A stretch of 64,000 nucleotides of DNA, taken from assembly GCA_965262565.1 (NCBI GenBank), contig CBDHFQ010000030.1, positions 98,567 through 162,566 of the forward strand. The letters are read 5' to 3'. The position numbers were made by a program, and so were the translations under genes. The stretch comes from CBDHFQ01 sp965262565 (GTDB lineage: Bacteria > Bacteroidota > Bacteroidia > J057). The notes below the pieces were generated by a model. That model had not been told where the DNA came from, ran no database searches, and worked only from the letters and a program-made list of their open reading frames with translations. Shown here in pieces: positions 1 to 9,930 of this stretch (position 1 is the first letter of the stretch; every line of letters begins with the position of its first letter).

Positions 1-136
1 TTTATATGTTACTTAAGTAATTATATCATTTATAGTACAACTGGCTTTATATATTCAATGTTATAACTTTTATTAATATCCTTTTGTCTGCTATCATACA
101 ATCATCAGGCGCTTTTGTTTTAAGATTAATATTACT

Positions 137-613
137 ATGAAAAAGATAATTAGTATTGTTTTAAGTGTTTATCTGCTGAATAACGTTTCTGTTTTTGCCC
201 AATCTGAAATTACATCTTCTCAGTCGTTCTATGGAGAAAAAATAAATGCTGAAGGAGCTATTTCTACAAGTGAACTTGACAGTCTTGTAAAAGATCAGGG
301 AAGTGTGGAAACAATCAAATTAAAGGGAGATATTTCTGCAGCTTGTCAGGTTAAGGGCTGTTGGATGACATTATCAAGAGAAGGAAGTAAGGATATACGT
401 GTTACATTTAAAGATTATGGTTTTTTCGTTCCAACTGATGCTGCTGGAAGTACAGCCATTGTAGAAGGGGAAGCTAAGTTGGATACCATCTCTGTGGATG
501 TATTGAGACACTATGCAGTAGATGGAGGAATGTCTGCGGAGGAGGCTGAAAAAACCATTACTAAACCAGAGGTTAGTGTTTCTGTGGTAGCTAAAGGGGT
601 AATTATCGAATAA
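137..613 (+). CDS. Exported DUF4920 domain protein
   Basis: A 158-residue protein with a signal peptide (residues 1-21, cut before the Gln of FAQ). It belongs to the DUF4920 family, whose hallmark is seen here as CQVKGCWM at residues 70-77. The two cysteines suggest a disulfide or a metal site, but the family has no settled function. It probably acts in the periplasm or on the outer-membrane inner face. The aldehyde dehydrogenase gene starts 28 bp downstream on the same strand, so the two may be co-transcribed. Family assignment is from recognised motifs; function is unknown. Confidence 0.85.
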   Translation: MKKIISIVLSVYLLNNVSVFAQSEITSSQSFYGEKINAEGAISTSELDSLVKDQGSVETIKLKGDISAACQVKGCWMTLSREGSKDIRVTFKDYGFFVPTDAAGSTAIVEGEAKLDTISVDVLRHYAVDGGMSAEEAEKTITKPEVSVSVVAKGVIIE

Positions 614-641
614 TAAGTTGAACAAATAAAGGACAATTGTT

Positions 642-2204
642 ATGCAATCTACTATTTCTCCTAATAATATTGGTGAATTATTGAACTCCCTGGGTATTTG
701 TCAGCCTAATCCTGTAGCACATACAGGTACAGGAAAAATTATGGGGGAGGATAAAGAACCTTTAATTATCAAGGATGCTGCGGAAGGTCGAGTATTATCT
801 GAGGTGTTTATGGCAAATAAACAAGATTTAGATCAACTTATCCAGAAAGCAGAAGAAGCATTTAAGATATGGCGTGATATACCGGCTCCAGCCAGAGGAG
901 AAATAGTTCGTCAAATAGGAGATGCATTAAGGAAGAACAAGGAGTTACTAGGCAGATTGGTATCTCTCGAAATGGGAAAAATCTATCAGGAAGGTTTGGG
1001 CGAAGTACAGGAAATGATTGATATATGCGATTTTGCTGTGGGTTTGTCTCGCCAGCTGTATGGATTAACGATGCAATCCGAGCGGCCACATCACAGAATG
1101 TATGAGCAATGGCATCCTTTGGGGATCGTTGGTATTATTTCAGCCTTTAATTTCCCAGTTGCAGTATGGTCGTGGAATGCAATGATAGCGGCGGTCTGTG
1201 GGAATGTTAGTATATGGAAGCCGAGTGAGAAAACTCCTTTGACAGCATTAGCTTGTATGCACATCATATCAGAGGTCTGCAAAGAGAATAATCTCCCCGA
1301 AGCAGTTTTTAGTATGATCATAGGAGATCGGGATCTTGGGCAATGGATAGCAGCTGACACAAGAATCCCCCTAATCTCTGCCACTGGTTCTACAAGAATG
1401 GGTAAATCAGTAGCAGAAACGGTCTCTAAAAGATTGGGAAAATCCCTATTGGAACTTGGAGGAAATAATGCGATCATCGTTTCCAGACATGCAGATTTGA
1501 AATTAGCTATTCCCGCCATTCTATTTGGTGCAGTGGGAACTTGCGGTCAACGTTGCACTTCTACCCGAAGAGTGATTATTGATCAGCAAATATTCTCTTT
1601 ATTCAAGGAAAAACTAATTTCTGCTTATCAATCCTTAAAAGACAGGATCGGTCATCCGCTAAGCGAACATACTTTAATAGGACCTCTTATTGATAAGCAG
1701 GCAGTAGATCAAATGCAGCAATCTTTACAATACATAGAGGCAGAAGGAGGAAAAGTATTGTTTGGAGGAGAGGTACTGGAGGGAGAAGGATTTGAAACAG
1801 GAACTTATGTGATACCAGCCTTAGTCGAAGCTTCCAGACATCATAAGACCATTCAAAAGGAGACTTTTGCTCCTATTCTTTACTTGATTCCTTATAATGA
1901 GTTAGAAGAAGCAATAGAGATCAATAATGAAGTTCCACAAGGATTGTCTTCTGCGATCTTCACTGAAAACATGAAGGAAGCCGAACGGTTTTTGAGTTTA
2001 TTAGGTTCAGACTGTGGAATCGCCAATGTCAATATTGGAACCTCAGGTGCAGAAATAGGAGGCGCTTTTGGAGGAGAAAAAGAAACAGGAGGAGGAAGAG
2101 AATCAGGATCAGATGCCTGGAAAGCCTACATGAGAAGGCAGACGAATACGATAAATTGGTCCGATAAACTACCTTTAGCTCAGGGAATAAAATTTGATAT
2201 ATGA
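642..2204 (+). CDS. ALDH7-type aldehyde dehydrogenase (aminoadipate-semialdehyde dehydrogenase)
   Basis: A 520-residue NAD(P)-dependent aldehyde dehydrogenase of normal ALDH7 length. Seen directly: the FNFPVAVW segment with the oxyanion Asn near residue 170, the coenzyme-binding WKPSEKT near 192-198, the general-base Glu in ELGGNN near 271, and the catalytic Cys305 in GQRCTS. The ELGGNNAI and GTCGQRCTSTRR sequences are typical of ALDH7, which oxidises 2-aminoadipate-6-semialdehyde to 2-aminoadipate in lysine breakdown. Family members also take betaine aldehyde and lipid aldehydes, so the physiological substrate is inferred. It follows the DUF4920 gene closely. Cytosolic, with no signal peptide. 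Confidence 0.9.
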   Translation: MQSTISPNNIGELLNSLGICQPNPVAHTGTGKIMGEDKEPLIIKDAAEGRVLSEVFMANKQDLDQLIQKAEEAFKIWRDIPAPARGEIVRQIGDALRKNKELLGRLVSLEMGKIYQEGLGEVQEMIDICDFAVGLSRQLYGLTMQSERPHHRMYEQWHPLGIVGIISAFNFPVAVWSWNAMIAAVCGNVSIWKPSEKTPLTALACMHIISEVCKENNLPEAVFSMIIGDRDLGQWIAADTRIPLISATGSTRMGKSVAETVSKRLGKSLLELGGNNAIIVSRHADLKLAIPAILFGAVGTCGQRCTSTRRVIIDQQIFSLFKEKLISAYQSLKDRIGHPLSEHTLIGPLIDKQAVDQMQQSLQYIEAEGGKVLFGGEVLEGEGFETGTYVIPALVEASRHHKTIQKETFAPILYLIPYNELEEAIEINNEVPQGLSSAIFTENMKEAERFLSLLGSDCGIANVNIGTSGAEIGGAFGGEKETGGGRESGSDAWKAYMRRQTNTINWSDKLPLAQGIKFDI

Positions 2205-2281
2205 GTTGAAAAATAGGTTTGTTTCCTAAGCAGGATTTTTCTTCATTATGCCAGGATTACAGTGAGGTTCCTGAAAATCTT

Positions 2282-3595
2282 ATGGCATTAAAATTTCCCA
2301 TTGTCATTACTATTTTCCTTCTCTTATGTACTGAGGTTCATGCTAAAAATGAGCCTGCTGAGAATCTCTTTGATAGAATAAAACGACTTTGTCCAGAGAA
2401 AAATATATCCACATTTTCTTTAAATGATATTGAGCTTATTTCCCATTCAGATTATAAGGATCTGACTCCGGTTCCTGAAAGAATGGGGAGTCGATTATTT
2501 GAGCATAGTTATATCTTAAGGAATCAGACTTCTAAGGTGTATTTTTATGCCTGGAATACCGTTCAGAGAGATTACTACCAATTTGTTATCTGCCAACAAG
2601 GGGATTATGGCCCATCGTTAGTTCTGTTCCACTTTTCTCCTACGGGTAAACTCATCTGGGAACATCACCTGGCGGGAAACTTTACAGATGGAACTGAAGC
2701 TTATGTTTGGGAAAGCGAGTTACCCTCTGCAGGGCAGCTTTCATTTACCCATAAATCCTACTCTGTCAACCAACGTGGAGAATACTACTGTGATTCATCT
2801 ATTACAGTATTGAGTATTCGAAAAGATGGGAAGTTAAAAAAGCTTCAAGAAGATCAATTTCGAGTTAAAACGACTTACTTGAGAGGGCCAGCAGTTAATA
2901 TGAGTTTGGAAAGAGTGAAAACCAGTCATGTCTTAGCTCCTTCAGGCTTAAAATTAAGGAATAAACTAAATAAATATTCAAAAACCATTGCAGTTGTCCC
3001 CTATGGAGCTGAAGTAACCATTTTACAGGTAAGCTCTGATAGTTATGGAATAGATTGGGTTAATGGAAATTGGACGTTGGTTCAATTTGATACCTTGCAA
3101 GGATATATTTTCGATGGATATCTCTCTACTTTTCCAGCTCCAGAATTAACTGATAGTATCAGCTGTTATTACCATCTTCCCGATATGCTGTTAAGTTATT
3201 TAGCTAATCACTTTCAGGCCGTAAATGAGGCAGACACTGTTTTTGCAAAATCCATTCCCGGTACAAATCAAACGTGGGAATTCGTTCAGGAATTCGAAGA
3301 TAATCTTACAGCAAAATTAAATTATCTAGGTAATGGTTTTTCTGCACAGCTGAACATTCCGAATATTACAATAGAGGAAGTATACATTTGTGTTATGGGT
3401 TTGATACGCAATTGTAGGGAGCTTGAAAAATTAAAGGAGGAATTGGTATTTGTAAAAAATCGTCAACAGAAAATACATAAAATTTACGATCGGTCAGGCT
3501 ATATTTCTATCCGTGAAGGAGAGTTTAGCACTGTAGAACTCAAATTTAATTCGGATTGCTGCGATACCGACAGAGATTTTTCTGTCACTGAATAA
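2282..3595 (+). CDS. Secreted protein with bacterial SH3-like domain
   Basis: An upstream TTG at 2219 would add 21 residues. The ATG at 2282 is preferred because it opens directly onto a signal peptide (MALKFPIVITIFLLL, cleaved near VHA). The exported protein of about 437 residues has a mixed N-terminal half. At about residues 220-290 lies a segment that reads as a bacterial SH3 domain (SGLKLRNK, a VVPYGAEVTIL strand, then WTLVQFDTLQGYIFDGYL). The C-terminal part is not recognised. SH3 domains of this kind often bind cell-wall peptide, but that is inference here. It sits alone, 78 bp after the aldehyde dehydrogenase. Confidence 0.7.
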   Translation: MALKFPIVITIFLLLCTEVHAKNEPAENLFDRIKRLCPEKNISTFSLNDIELISHSDYKDLTPVPERMGSRLFEHSYILRNQTSKVYFYAWNTVQRDYYQFVICQQGDYGPSLVLFHFSPTGKLIWEHHLAGNFTDGTEAYVWESELPSAGQLSFTHKSYSVNQRGEYYCDSSITVLSIRKDGKLKKLQEDQFRVKTTYLRGPAVNMSLERVKTSHVLAPSGLKLRNKLNKYSKTIAVVPYGAEVTILQVSSDSYGIDWVNGNWTLVQFDTLQGYIFDGYLSTFPAPELTDSISCYYHLPDMLLSYLANHFQAVNEADTVFAKSIPGTNQTWEFVQEFEDNLTAKLNYLGNGFSAQLNIPNITIEEVYICVMGLIRNCRELEKLKEELVFVKNRQQKIHKIYDRSGYISIREGEFSTVELKFNSDCCDTDRDFSVTE

Positions 3596-3821
3596 TAAAT
3601 ATGCTCTTTTCTATAGGTTGATTATCAATTCAATGTAACATAAGATACACATACACCGAATTAACTACTAGGAGAAAAGAAAAAACTTTTTCCCATTTGC
3701 AACTATTTCGTACGTTACGAAATCTTTCATATTATAAGGAAGTCCCATAGCCATGCTACACTTGAATACTAGCCTACGTCTTTGCCTTTTTATCCCTGTC
3801 TCTATTCCTCCTTCTAAAGAG

Positions 3822-4289
3822 ATGTGGAAGCTTACTTTTTGTTTCTTGCTTATATATGTCTGCTGTCTTCAATCCATTGCCATAAGTAGAATAACCCCTC
3901 TTGGCAATACTGGTATTATCAGAATACAGGGAAAAATTATTGAGAGAAATTCCCAAAATCCGTTTAAAGAAGTGCATGTTATAGCAAAGTCCGGTGGAAC
4001 AGTAGTAGCTAGTATATTTTCTAATAGGCAAGGAGAATTTGTTATTTCTATTCCAGCAGAAAAAGTAGTTGGAGATCATTTTACTTTGCGGATAAAACAC
4101 AAGAATCACATTTTCATTAAAGAAGATATTACTGTGGAATCAGATGGTATTTTGGTAGAAATCAATGGGGAAATTTTTTTAGATGATCCCGAAGAATATC
4201 AATTACCTATTCACATGTTGGATCAACCACAAGTAGGAAGTGTTACCATATGGTTTAGAAATGGTTCTCAGCGAAGAATTATGAACTGA
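3822..4289 (+). CDS. Small secreted protein with carboxypeptidase-regulatory-like fold
   Basis: The reading frame is open from 3753, but the internal ATG at 3822 is preferred because it starts a signal peptide (MWKLTFCFLLIYVCC). The mature part, about 130 residues, contains IRIQGKIIERNSQNPFKEVHV followed by a FSNRQGEFVISIP strand pair. That pattern is typical of CarboxypepD-regulatory-like beta-sandwich domains, common in Bacteroidota surface proteins. No enzyme motif is seen. Neighbouring genes give no functional hint. The start choice and the domain call are both inferences from the sequence. Confidence 0.6.
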   Translation: MWKLTFCFLLIYVCCLQSIAISRITPLGNTGIIRIQGKIIERNSQNPFKEVHVIAKSGGTVVASIFSNRQGEFVISIPAEKVVGDHFTLRIKHKNHIFIKEDITVESDGILVEINGEIFLDDPEEYQLPIHMLDQPQVGSVTIWFRNGSQRRIMN

Positions 4290-4349
4290 TGGTTATAATA
4301 TGTTTATCTTTTACTTAGTTCCAGGTCGATTTATAATTCAATTTAACTT

Positions 4350-4718
4350 GTGGATATAGAACAAATTAGAATACACTGTATCTCAAAACCGGGAGTTACT
4401 GAGGGATTTCCCTTTGACAATGATACGTTAGTATTTAAAGTGATGGGGAAAATATTTGTTCTTTTACCTTTGGAGAGTGGAGATAGATTAAATCTGAAAT
4501 GTGATCCGACGTATGCTATAGAATTAAGGGATAAGTATCCTGAAGCGGTTAAACCCGGATATCATATGAATAAAAAACATTGGAATACCGTTTCTATTGT
4601 AGATTATCTCCCGGATAAACTCATCCTGCATCTGATCAATCATTCCTATGAAAAAGTAGTTTCCAAGCTTAAAAAGTCTGAGAAAGAAGAACTTCGCAGG
4701 ATGACATCAGAAGAATAA
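4350..4718 (+). CDS. MmcQ/YjbR family protein
   Basis: A 122-residue protein beginning at a GTG codon. It shows the family signature: a GVTEGFPFDNDTLVFKV segment near residues 14-30, LLPLESGDRLNLKCDP in the middle, and PGYHMNKKHWNTV near 70-82, where the conserved HWNTV box lies. YjbR proteins have a double-stranded-DNA-binding-like fold, but their cellular role is not established. It is a single-gene unit that ends at a strong hairpin shared with the convergent leucine-rich-repeat gene. Confidence is high for the family and low for any function. Confidence 0.88.
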   Translation: MDIEQIRIHCISKPGVTEGFPFDNDTLVFKVMGKIFVLLPLESGDRLNLKCDPTYAIELRDKYPEAVKPGYHMNKKHWNTVSIVDYLPDKLILHLINHSYEKVVSKLKKSEKEELRRMTSEE

Positions 4719-4728
4719 TCCATTTATC

Positions 4729-4770
4729 AGCTATTGATTGAAAATAAACTCATTCAATTGATAGCTTTTC
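4729..4770 (+). terminator. Hairpin terminator between convergent genes
   Basis: The left arm 4729-4742 pairs with 4753-4766 over 14 bp (two G-U pairs) around a 10-nt loop and is followed by TTTCTATCTT on the plus strand. It lies 10 bp after the MmcQ/YjbR stop and directly beyond the stop of the minus-strand LRR gene. It is probably mainly a plus-strand terminator but could act both ways. Confidence 0.7.
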
Positions 4771-7109
4771 TATCTTACCTTATTCATAATAAGTTCCCTT
4801 TCAAAAGCCCTTAAGGTAACTTGGATAGGTTCTCTGGTATCGTCAAAAGTTACAGGAATATCGCTCATATAAGGTTCAGTATTGGCCGTTTCCGAATCCT
4901 CACTTCCAAGATTTCCGGTTTGCAAAATCTCTCCCTCTAAATTTAAATGATCTTCAGCCATCAAATATTTTCCTTTGATGATTCTGTATCTTCCACCATC
5001 ATCTCCATATTTACCTTCCATCAAGGTGAATCTACGGGTAGTTTCATTCAAATAAAGCATAAAAGAAGCAGAGTCCGTATTTATACTTTCATACTGGCCC
5101 CCTAGTTTATCTATGAGCTTGGTTTGAAAGTGGTCCGTGAAGTCGTTACCTAATAATCCTATATTTCGCTTTTGGGTTAGCATTTGTTCAGGAATAGCAC
5201 CTTCTAATTTATTATTACTCAGATCAACCAAAACATTTCTGGCTACAAGAGAATCTAGCTCAACAGGAATTTCTCCAGAAAAGAAATTATTCTCTAGATT
5301 TAATTGTGAAAGAGACTTCATACTTCCAAATTCGGGAGGAATATTACCGATTAACTGATTGGTCCCTAATTTAATTTGTTGGAGCTCTTCTAATTCTGTT
5401 AACTCCGGTGGAATGTATCCCGTCAGTCTGTTATTCTCAAGATATAGCTGCTGGAGTGATTTAAGTTTACCGATCTCGGGAGGAAGTTCACCAGTTAGCC
5501 GGTTCGTATTGAGCCAAAGTACTTGTAATTGATCCAGATTTCCGATAGCTGCTGGAATGATTCCCTCTAAACGATTAGCAGTTAAAATAATACTGGTTAC
5601 ACGTCCATCATCGTTCAAATGAACATTGTACCATTCTTCCAGCGGTTTTTCCAGTTCCCAGGATCTCCTCCAGTTGGGACCTTTAGTACTATCAAAAAGG
5701 GCAACCAGAGAAATAGAATCGCGCATTCTGGCTTGCGCTAATACATATTCACGAGGATCTAAAGGTTTTTCTACATTTCCAGCTACAAGTTTTTCCCGAA
5801 TGTCAGCATCTTTATGCATCACGTCTGTTTGCTGCCAAGTCCATTTTTTTGTGATGGATGATCTCAGTGCTCTTATCCTAACATTTTCAGCAAAAGGAGA
5901 AGCTTGAGATGATTGGTAGTTAAGATTCTCAGGTTTAATTCCACTATCTCCATTAGCATCCGTTTTCACGAGATAAAACGTTTCATTTCCTATGGAAGGT
6001 GATAATCTCTGCAACGAACCAAATACCACTATTCCTGAATCAGCAGTCGGATGAATGGCATACCCTCCTTGAACATGGCCTCTCCCTGTAATTGATTGTC
6101 CCCTTAATAATTCTCCATCTCTATCTATTGTTAACAATAGTATACTCTGAGGCTGGCCAGATTGTCCCCTATATCCACCTAACCTGAAATTACCATCATA
6201 GTCCAGGCAGATCGAATGATTCCAGCTAAAGGCATCATCGCTATAGGCTCTCCCCCAAATCAAATCTCCATCTTCATCCAGCTGGATTAACATAATGCTA
6301 GGCTGACTACTTCCATTGAGTCCGTAGTTATAAGTAACCCCCGAAACCAATATATCTCCATTATCAGAAATCAATATATCTCCCAGATAGTCTTTTCTCA
6401 GCCCTCCATAAGTTTTGGCCCATCTAGATTTACCATTCTTATCCATTTTCATGACAAAGATATCCTCTCCTTTATTCCCAGCTACAATACAACCCCCATC
6501 CAGAGTAGCCTGAAGAGCAGTTCTATTATTTTGTATATCAACATCAAATGCTTGCTGCCATTGTTTTGTACCGTTTTCATCCATTTTAATCAGGAACATC
6601 CCTCGGCTACTTTGACCCAAAGCGAAAAAATTGCTGTCATGAGAAGCAGCCAAAGAAGTAAATGCACCATTTTCCACTTGTAAAGAAAATGCCCACTGAA
6701 GTTCCCCTTGGGGATTGAGATTTAAAATACCAGGGAATGATTTCTTTAGCTCTTTATTTTGTAGTTGGGTTCCAATTAATAAATGCTCACTCATGGTTTC
6801 CAGTACAGAATAACCATTATCATCTCCTAAGCCCCCATAGTATTTTCCCCATCTGTAGGCGCCGTCAGCATCCGTTCTAACCACATGAATATCCGTTTTC
6901 ACTAATCCACTGTCGGGAATGATGATGGTAGCATTTCCTACCATTACATATCCTCCATCAGATGTATGTTCCAAATCTACAGGAGAAGTGTTATCTTCAT
7001 TATTATAGGATTTCTGGAATTTGATTTGGCCTTTTACCGTCGTTAAATTAAAACAAACGGAAAAACACATGAGCACTGCATAGTAAAAATGGAAAATGTT
7101 TGTTTGCAT
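4770..7109 (-). CDS. Secreted protein with propeller-like repeats and plant-type leucine-rich repeats
   Basis: The open frame extends to 7202, but the ATG at 7109 is preferred because it begins a signal peptide (MQTNIFHFYYAVLMCF, ending near VKGQ). That gives 779 residues. Residues about 40-400 carry repeats of the type DGGYVMVGN / DGDLIWGRAY spaced 50-60 residues apart, like a beta-propeller. At about 500-640 come plant-type LRRs (LQVLWLNTNRLTGELPPEIG and similar, 23-24 residues each), preceded by the LFDSTKGPNWRRSW cap. The last 110 residues are not recognised, and no clear T9SS tail is seen. It is probably a surface adhesion or binding protein. It lies 97 bp downstream of the flippase on the same strand. 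Confidence 0.8.
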   Translation of the reverse strand: MQTNIFHFYYAVLMCFSVCFNLTTVKGQIKFQKSYNNEDNTSPVDLEHTSDGGYVMVGNATIIIPDSGLVKTDIHVVRTDADGAYRWGKYYGGLGDDNGYSVLETMSEHLLIGTQLQNKELKKSFPGILNLNPQGELQWAFSLQVENGAFTSLAASHDSNFFALGQSSRGMFLIKMDENGTKQWQQAFDVDIQNNRTALQATLDGGCIVAGNKGEDIFVMKMDKNGKSRWAKTYGGLRKDYLGDILISDNGDILVSGVTYNYGLNGSSQPSIMLIQLDEDGDLIWGRAYSDDAFSWNHSICLDYDGNFRLGGYRGQSGQPQSILLLTIDRDGELLRGQSITGRGHVQGGYAIHPTADSGIVVFGSLQRLSPSIGNETFYLVKTDANGDSGIKPENLNYQSSQASPFAENVRIRALRSSITKKWTWQQTDVMHKDADIREKLVAGNVEKPLDPREYVLAQARMRDSISLVALFDSTKGPNWRRSWELEKPLEEWYNVHLNDDGRVTSIILTANRLEGIIPAAIGNLDQLQVLWLNTNRLTGELPPEIGKLKSLQQLYLENNRLTGYIPPELTELEELQQIKLGTNQLIGNIPPEFGSMKSLSQLNLENNFFSGEIPVELDSLVARNVLVDLSNNKLEGAIPEQMLTQKRNIGLLGNDFTDHFQTKLIDKLGGQYESINTDSASFMLYLNETTRRFTLMEGKYGDDGGRYRIIKGKYLMAEDHLNLEGEILQTGNLGSEDSETANTEPYMSDIPVTFDDTREPIQVTLRAFERELIMNKVR

Positions 7110-7206
7110 AGATGCCTTGAAAAACTTAAATATTACCTTTACAAAATCGAAAAAATACCAACAATTAAAATAGCAAAACTTGTGCCTCAGTATCTTACAC
7201 ATCTCT

Positions 7207-8715
7207 TTATTTATTTCTTTTTAAATAAAATCGCTCTCTTAGATCGTTAATTAGTATTTTTATAAAAGCATTAATATCAGTAGAAAGATTTAATCCAATA
7301 ATCAAAACTGCGAAAATTAGCGTAAATGTAAAGGATCTTACGATTAAATCAATTATCGCATAATCAAATATCGGCAAAATACGATCTATTCCCAAACCCG
7401 CTAAACCTATTATGCCAACTCCTAACATATTGAAAGTGAAAGGGTGAGCCTTTGTGAGAGCATAAACAAAAATCAACCTGGAACAATTATACAGGAAAAT
7501 AGACAGCATAGTGGCAATCGCTGCTCCTTCTAAACCCATATCCAAAACAAAAATAAAGTAATAATTCGTCAGAATAGCAGTAATCAATAACAACAAGTTG
7601 ATTAATAAATCAAATCTGAATGCTTTAGAAGTAATCAAAATAGCCGTATTCAGACCACTCATGATGTCTACTAACCTTGCAATCCCTAGATATATAAATG
7701 CAAATGTCCCTAAAGCATATTCTACCCTACCTATTAACTGATAAATATTCGTCAGATTAATATAAATGCAACAAAAAAGCCAAAGACCTGCTATATAAGC
7801 TAATAGAGCAACTCTTTTATATAAATCCGAAATCTTAGCCAAGTCATTTTCTTTCCAGGATTCCGCAATTTTGGGAGAAGTAGTATTATTCAACGCCCTG
7901 AATGGAAAAGCTAATACCGCTGCAAAATAAGCCATCACTGAATAAACAGCTACATCATCCAATCCTTTTCTGGCTAGCATGATGATATCTATTTTAGTTA
8001 CTAATGCATAAGAAAAGCCCCCTAACAGAACGAAGATACCTCGCTCTATCATAGGCTTAATTTTAGCCTTCATAAATGGAATATCTGTGGGCTTCAGCAG
8101 AAACTGTCCTTTTTGCCAGGTATAGAGAATCAATATGACCCCCATAGACAGATGAGCGAAGGTGTAAATCCAAACAAACGTAAAGAAGTCGACCAGATGA
8201 AAAGCATATAGGCTAATACAAGCAGTGATGAAAAGTCGTAATACAATTTCATTTACAAAAAGAGGGACAAATGCATCGTGCAATGATCTTAAATAGGCAA
8301 AAAACAAATGATAGAGGAAGTAACTTAGCCCAAAAAGAATCCCGTAGTAATAATAATCTACCAACAAAGGAGCATCTTGCTGATAATATTGGATAACCTG
8401 TGGTTGGAAAATAACATAAGCCGCTGTAGTGATCATGAAACCGATGCCTCCTAATAATATACAGAGAAACAGAAACCCTCTGTGATGATTTTGTTTGTCT
8501 TTAAACTCAGGAAAGAAGGTTAAAATGACATTAGGTAATCCCAATAAGGAAAACTGAGCATATAAAACTCCAATAGTAACCAACATTTCCGCCAACCCAA
8601 ATTCTACTGGAGCGATTAATTTAGGAAATAGTAATACTTTGTTGATCATTCCCAGCAAACCACCCGCAAAAGAAGAAATGGTAATGAACGTACTCTGTTT
8701 TCTGATGTTCCCCAT
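7207..8715 (-). CDS. Polysaccharide/lipid-linked oligosaccharide flippase (Wzx-like)
   Basis: A 502-residue integral membrane protein with about 14 hydrophobic segments spread evenly over its length, as expected for the MOP/MATE-like polysaccharide exporter superfamily. The N-terminus (QSTFITISSFAGGLLGMINKV) matches the first helix of Wzx-type flippases. Such proteins move lipid-linked sugar units across the inner membrane for capsule, O-antigen or exopolysaccharide. The LRR gene lies downstream on the same strand and a sulfotransferase is divergent upstream. No glycosyltransferases are adjacent, so the substrate is unknown. Confidence 0.85.
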   Translation of the reverse strand: MGNIRKQSTFITISSFAGGLLGMINKVLLFPKLIAPVEFGLAEMLVTIGVLYAQFSLLGLPNVILTFFPEFKDKQNHHRGFLFLCILLGGIGFMITTAAYVIFQPQVIQYYQQDAPLLVDYYYYGILFGLSYFLYHLFFAYLRSLHDAFVPLFVNEIVLRLFITACISLYAFHLVDFFTFVWIYTFAHLSMGVILILYTWQKGQFLLKPTDIPFMKAKIKPMIERGIFVLLGGFSYALVTKIDIIMLARKGLDDVAVYSVMAYFAAVLAFPFRALNNTTSPKIAESWKENDLAKISDLYKRVALLAYIAGLWLFCCIYINLTNIYQLIGRVEYALGTFAFIYLGIARLVDIMSGLNTAILITSKAFRFDLLINLLLLITAILTNYYFIFVLDMGLEGAAIATMLSIFLYNCSRLIFVYALTKAHPFTFNMLGVGIIGLAGLGIDRILPIFDYAIIDLIVRSFTFTLIFAVLIIGLNLSTDINAFIKILINDLRERFYLKRNK

Positions 8716-8851
8716 AGAAATGCTAGGATAATGTGATTAATTCCCCATCTTTATTAATTGAAAATAGGAAGGAAATTCAACGAGTTTGTCAATTGATCCA
8801 CTATAAGTCGTTTCTTTGGCGTTGTAAATAGTAAAAAATTTTGCTAGAACC

Positions 8852-9502
8852 ATGAGCCTGAATAAAATCAAACATTTTTATTTTAATAAATATGTTGTAA
8901 CCCCTTTATCTAAACGTACCTACTATCTATGCTATAACTTTTCTTATCGAGCACTTTGGTTTAGAGTGGCAAAAGTAGGAAGTCGGACCATTGATCAGCA
9001 CTTTAGGGATCATTCTCCACAAGGTAGCTATATTTATAGTTCTGAGGTTGGGTATTTACCAACGATGTACAGGGATTTTTTAAAGTTTGCTTTTGTTCGT
9101 CATCCAGCTGATAGGTTAAAAAGTGCGTGGAAAAATAAAGTATTGGAAGCAAATTATTTTCATTTCCCTCCGGTAGAATATGAGAAAATGAAAGAGTTAG
9201 CATATTTTGTGGGATGGGTGGAGAAATTAGATGTGTCCCAATGCGATGAGCATCTTCGCCTGCAGTCATCCCTGATCGACTTGAATCATGTAGACTTTAT
9301 CGGGCGTTTTGAAAACTTTGCCGAAGATTTTACCTATCTCGCTCATCGGATAGGAATGCCTGTAAAGGAGATCCATCATAAAAATAAATCACACAATTTT
9401 ACTTTGGATATGGACCCGGTGCTATATCACAGAATCAAAGACATTTATCAAAAGGATTTCAATTTATTCTATCCCGAAAAAAGTTTGCAAAAAATATCCT
9501 AA
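8852..9502 (+). CDS. Sulfotransferase family 2-like protein
   Basis: A 216-residue soluble protein. It shows the PAPS 5'-phosphosulfate-binding loop as VAKVGSRT (residues 39-46) and the 3'-phosphate-binding region as RHPADRLKSAW (83-93). A later RFENFAEDF segment is also typical of Golgi-type carbohydrate sulfotransferases. It would transfer sulfate from PAPS to a sugar hydroxyl. The divergent flippase 137 bp away suggests a sulfated surface glycan, but this is inference from neighbourhood. The start ATG at 8852 gives a length normal for the family. Confidence 0.85.
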   Translation: MSLNKIKHFYFNKYVVTPLSKRTYYLCYNFSYRALWFRVAKVGSRTIDQHFRDHSPQGSYIYSSEVGYLPTMYRDFLKFAFVRHPADRLKSAWKNKVLEANYFHFPPVEYEKMKELAYFVGWVEKLDVSQCDEHLRLQSSLIDLNHVDFIGRFENFAEDFTYLAHRIGMPVKEIHHKNKSHNFTLDMDPVLYHRIKDIYQKDFNLFYPEKSLQKIS

Positions 9503-9930
9503 ATCGAGTATGTGAATAAAATGGGACAGTATTAAACCGAAAATGCTTAAGGTGAATTATTTGTTAAAGCGTGTATGTTTTTTGATGGTATGTGAATGTT
9601 GGAGTAGTTGTTGTGCTTAAACGGCTAGGTTTTTTTTCGAAAATTGTATACAAAAAGGAACTAAAAATTAAGGTATTGTAGTATTTCGCATACGGTTTTT
9701 TCTCCTTTTTTAGTACTTATCTCTTCCTATCCTATGATTATTATATTGAAAGACAAGAGATTACGGAATCTTAAGGAATAAGGTTTCACATGCTGACTTA
9801 TTCCCATCTTTTTCGATCAAATCATAGTAAATCTCCTGAATATGCCAATGCAGGCATACGGTTTGACCAGCTTGGAATGTTTGGGATATCAAGTTAATCG
9901 ACACAAAACGTCTTATTCAATTTAAACACT
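9503..9930. other. 428-bp intergenic region
   Basis: AT-rich sequence between the sulfotransferase and the barrel protein. It contains a 35-codon open frame at 9790-9897 (MLTYSHLFRSNH...) without recognisable homology, which may be chance. No strong hairpin, tRNA or clear promoter box was found. Confidence 0.4.
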
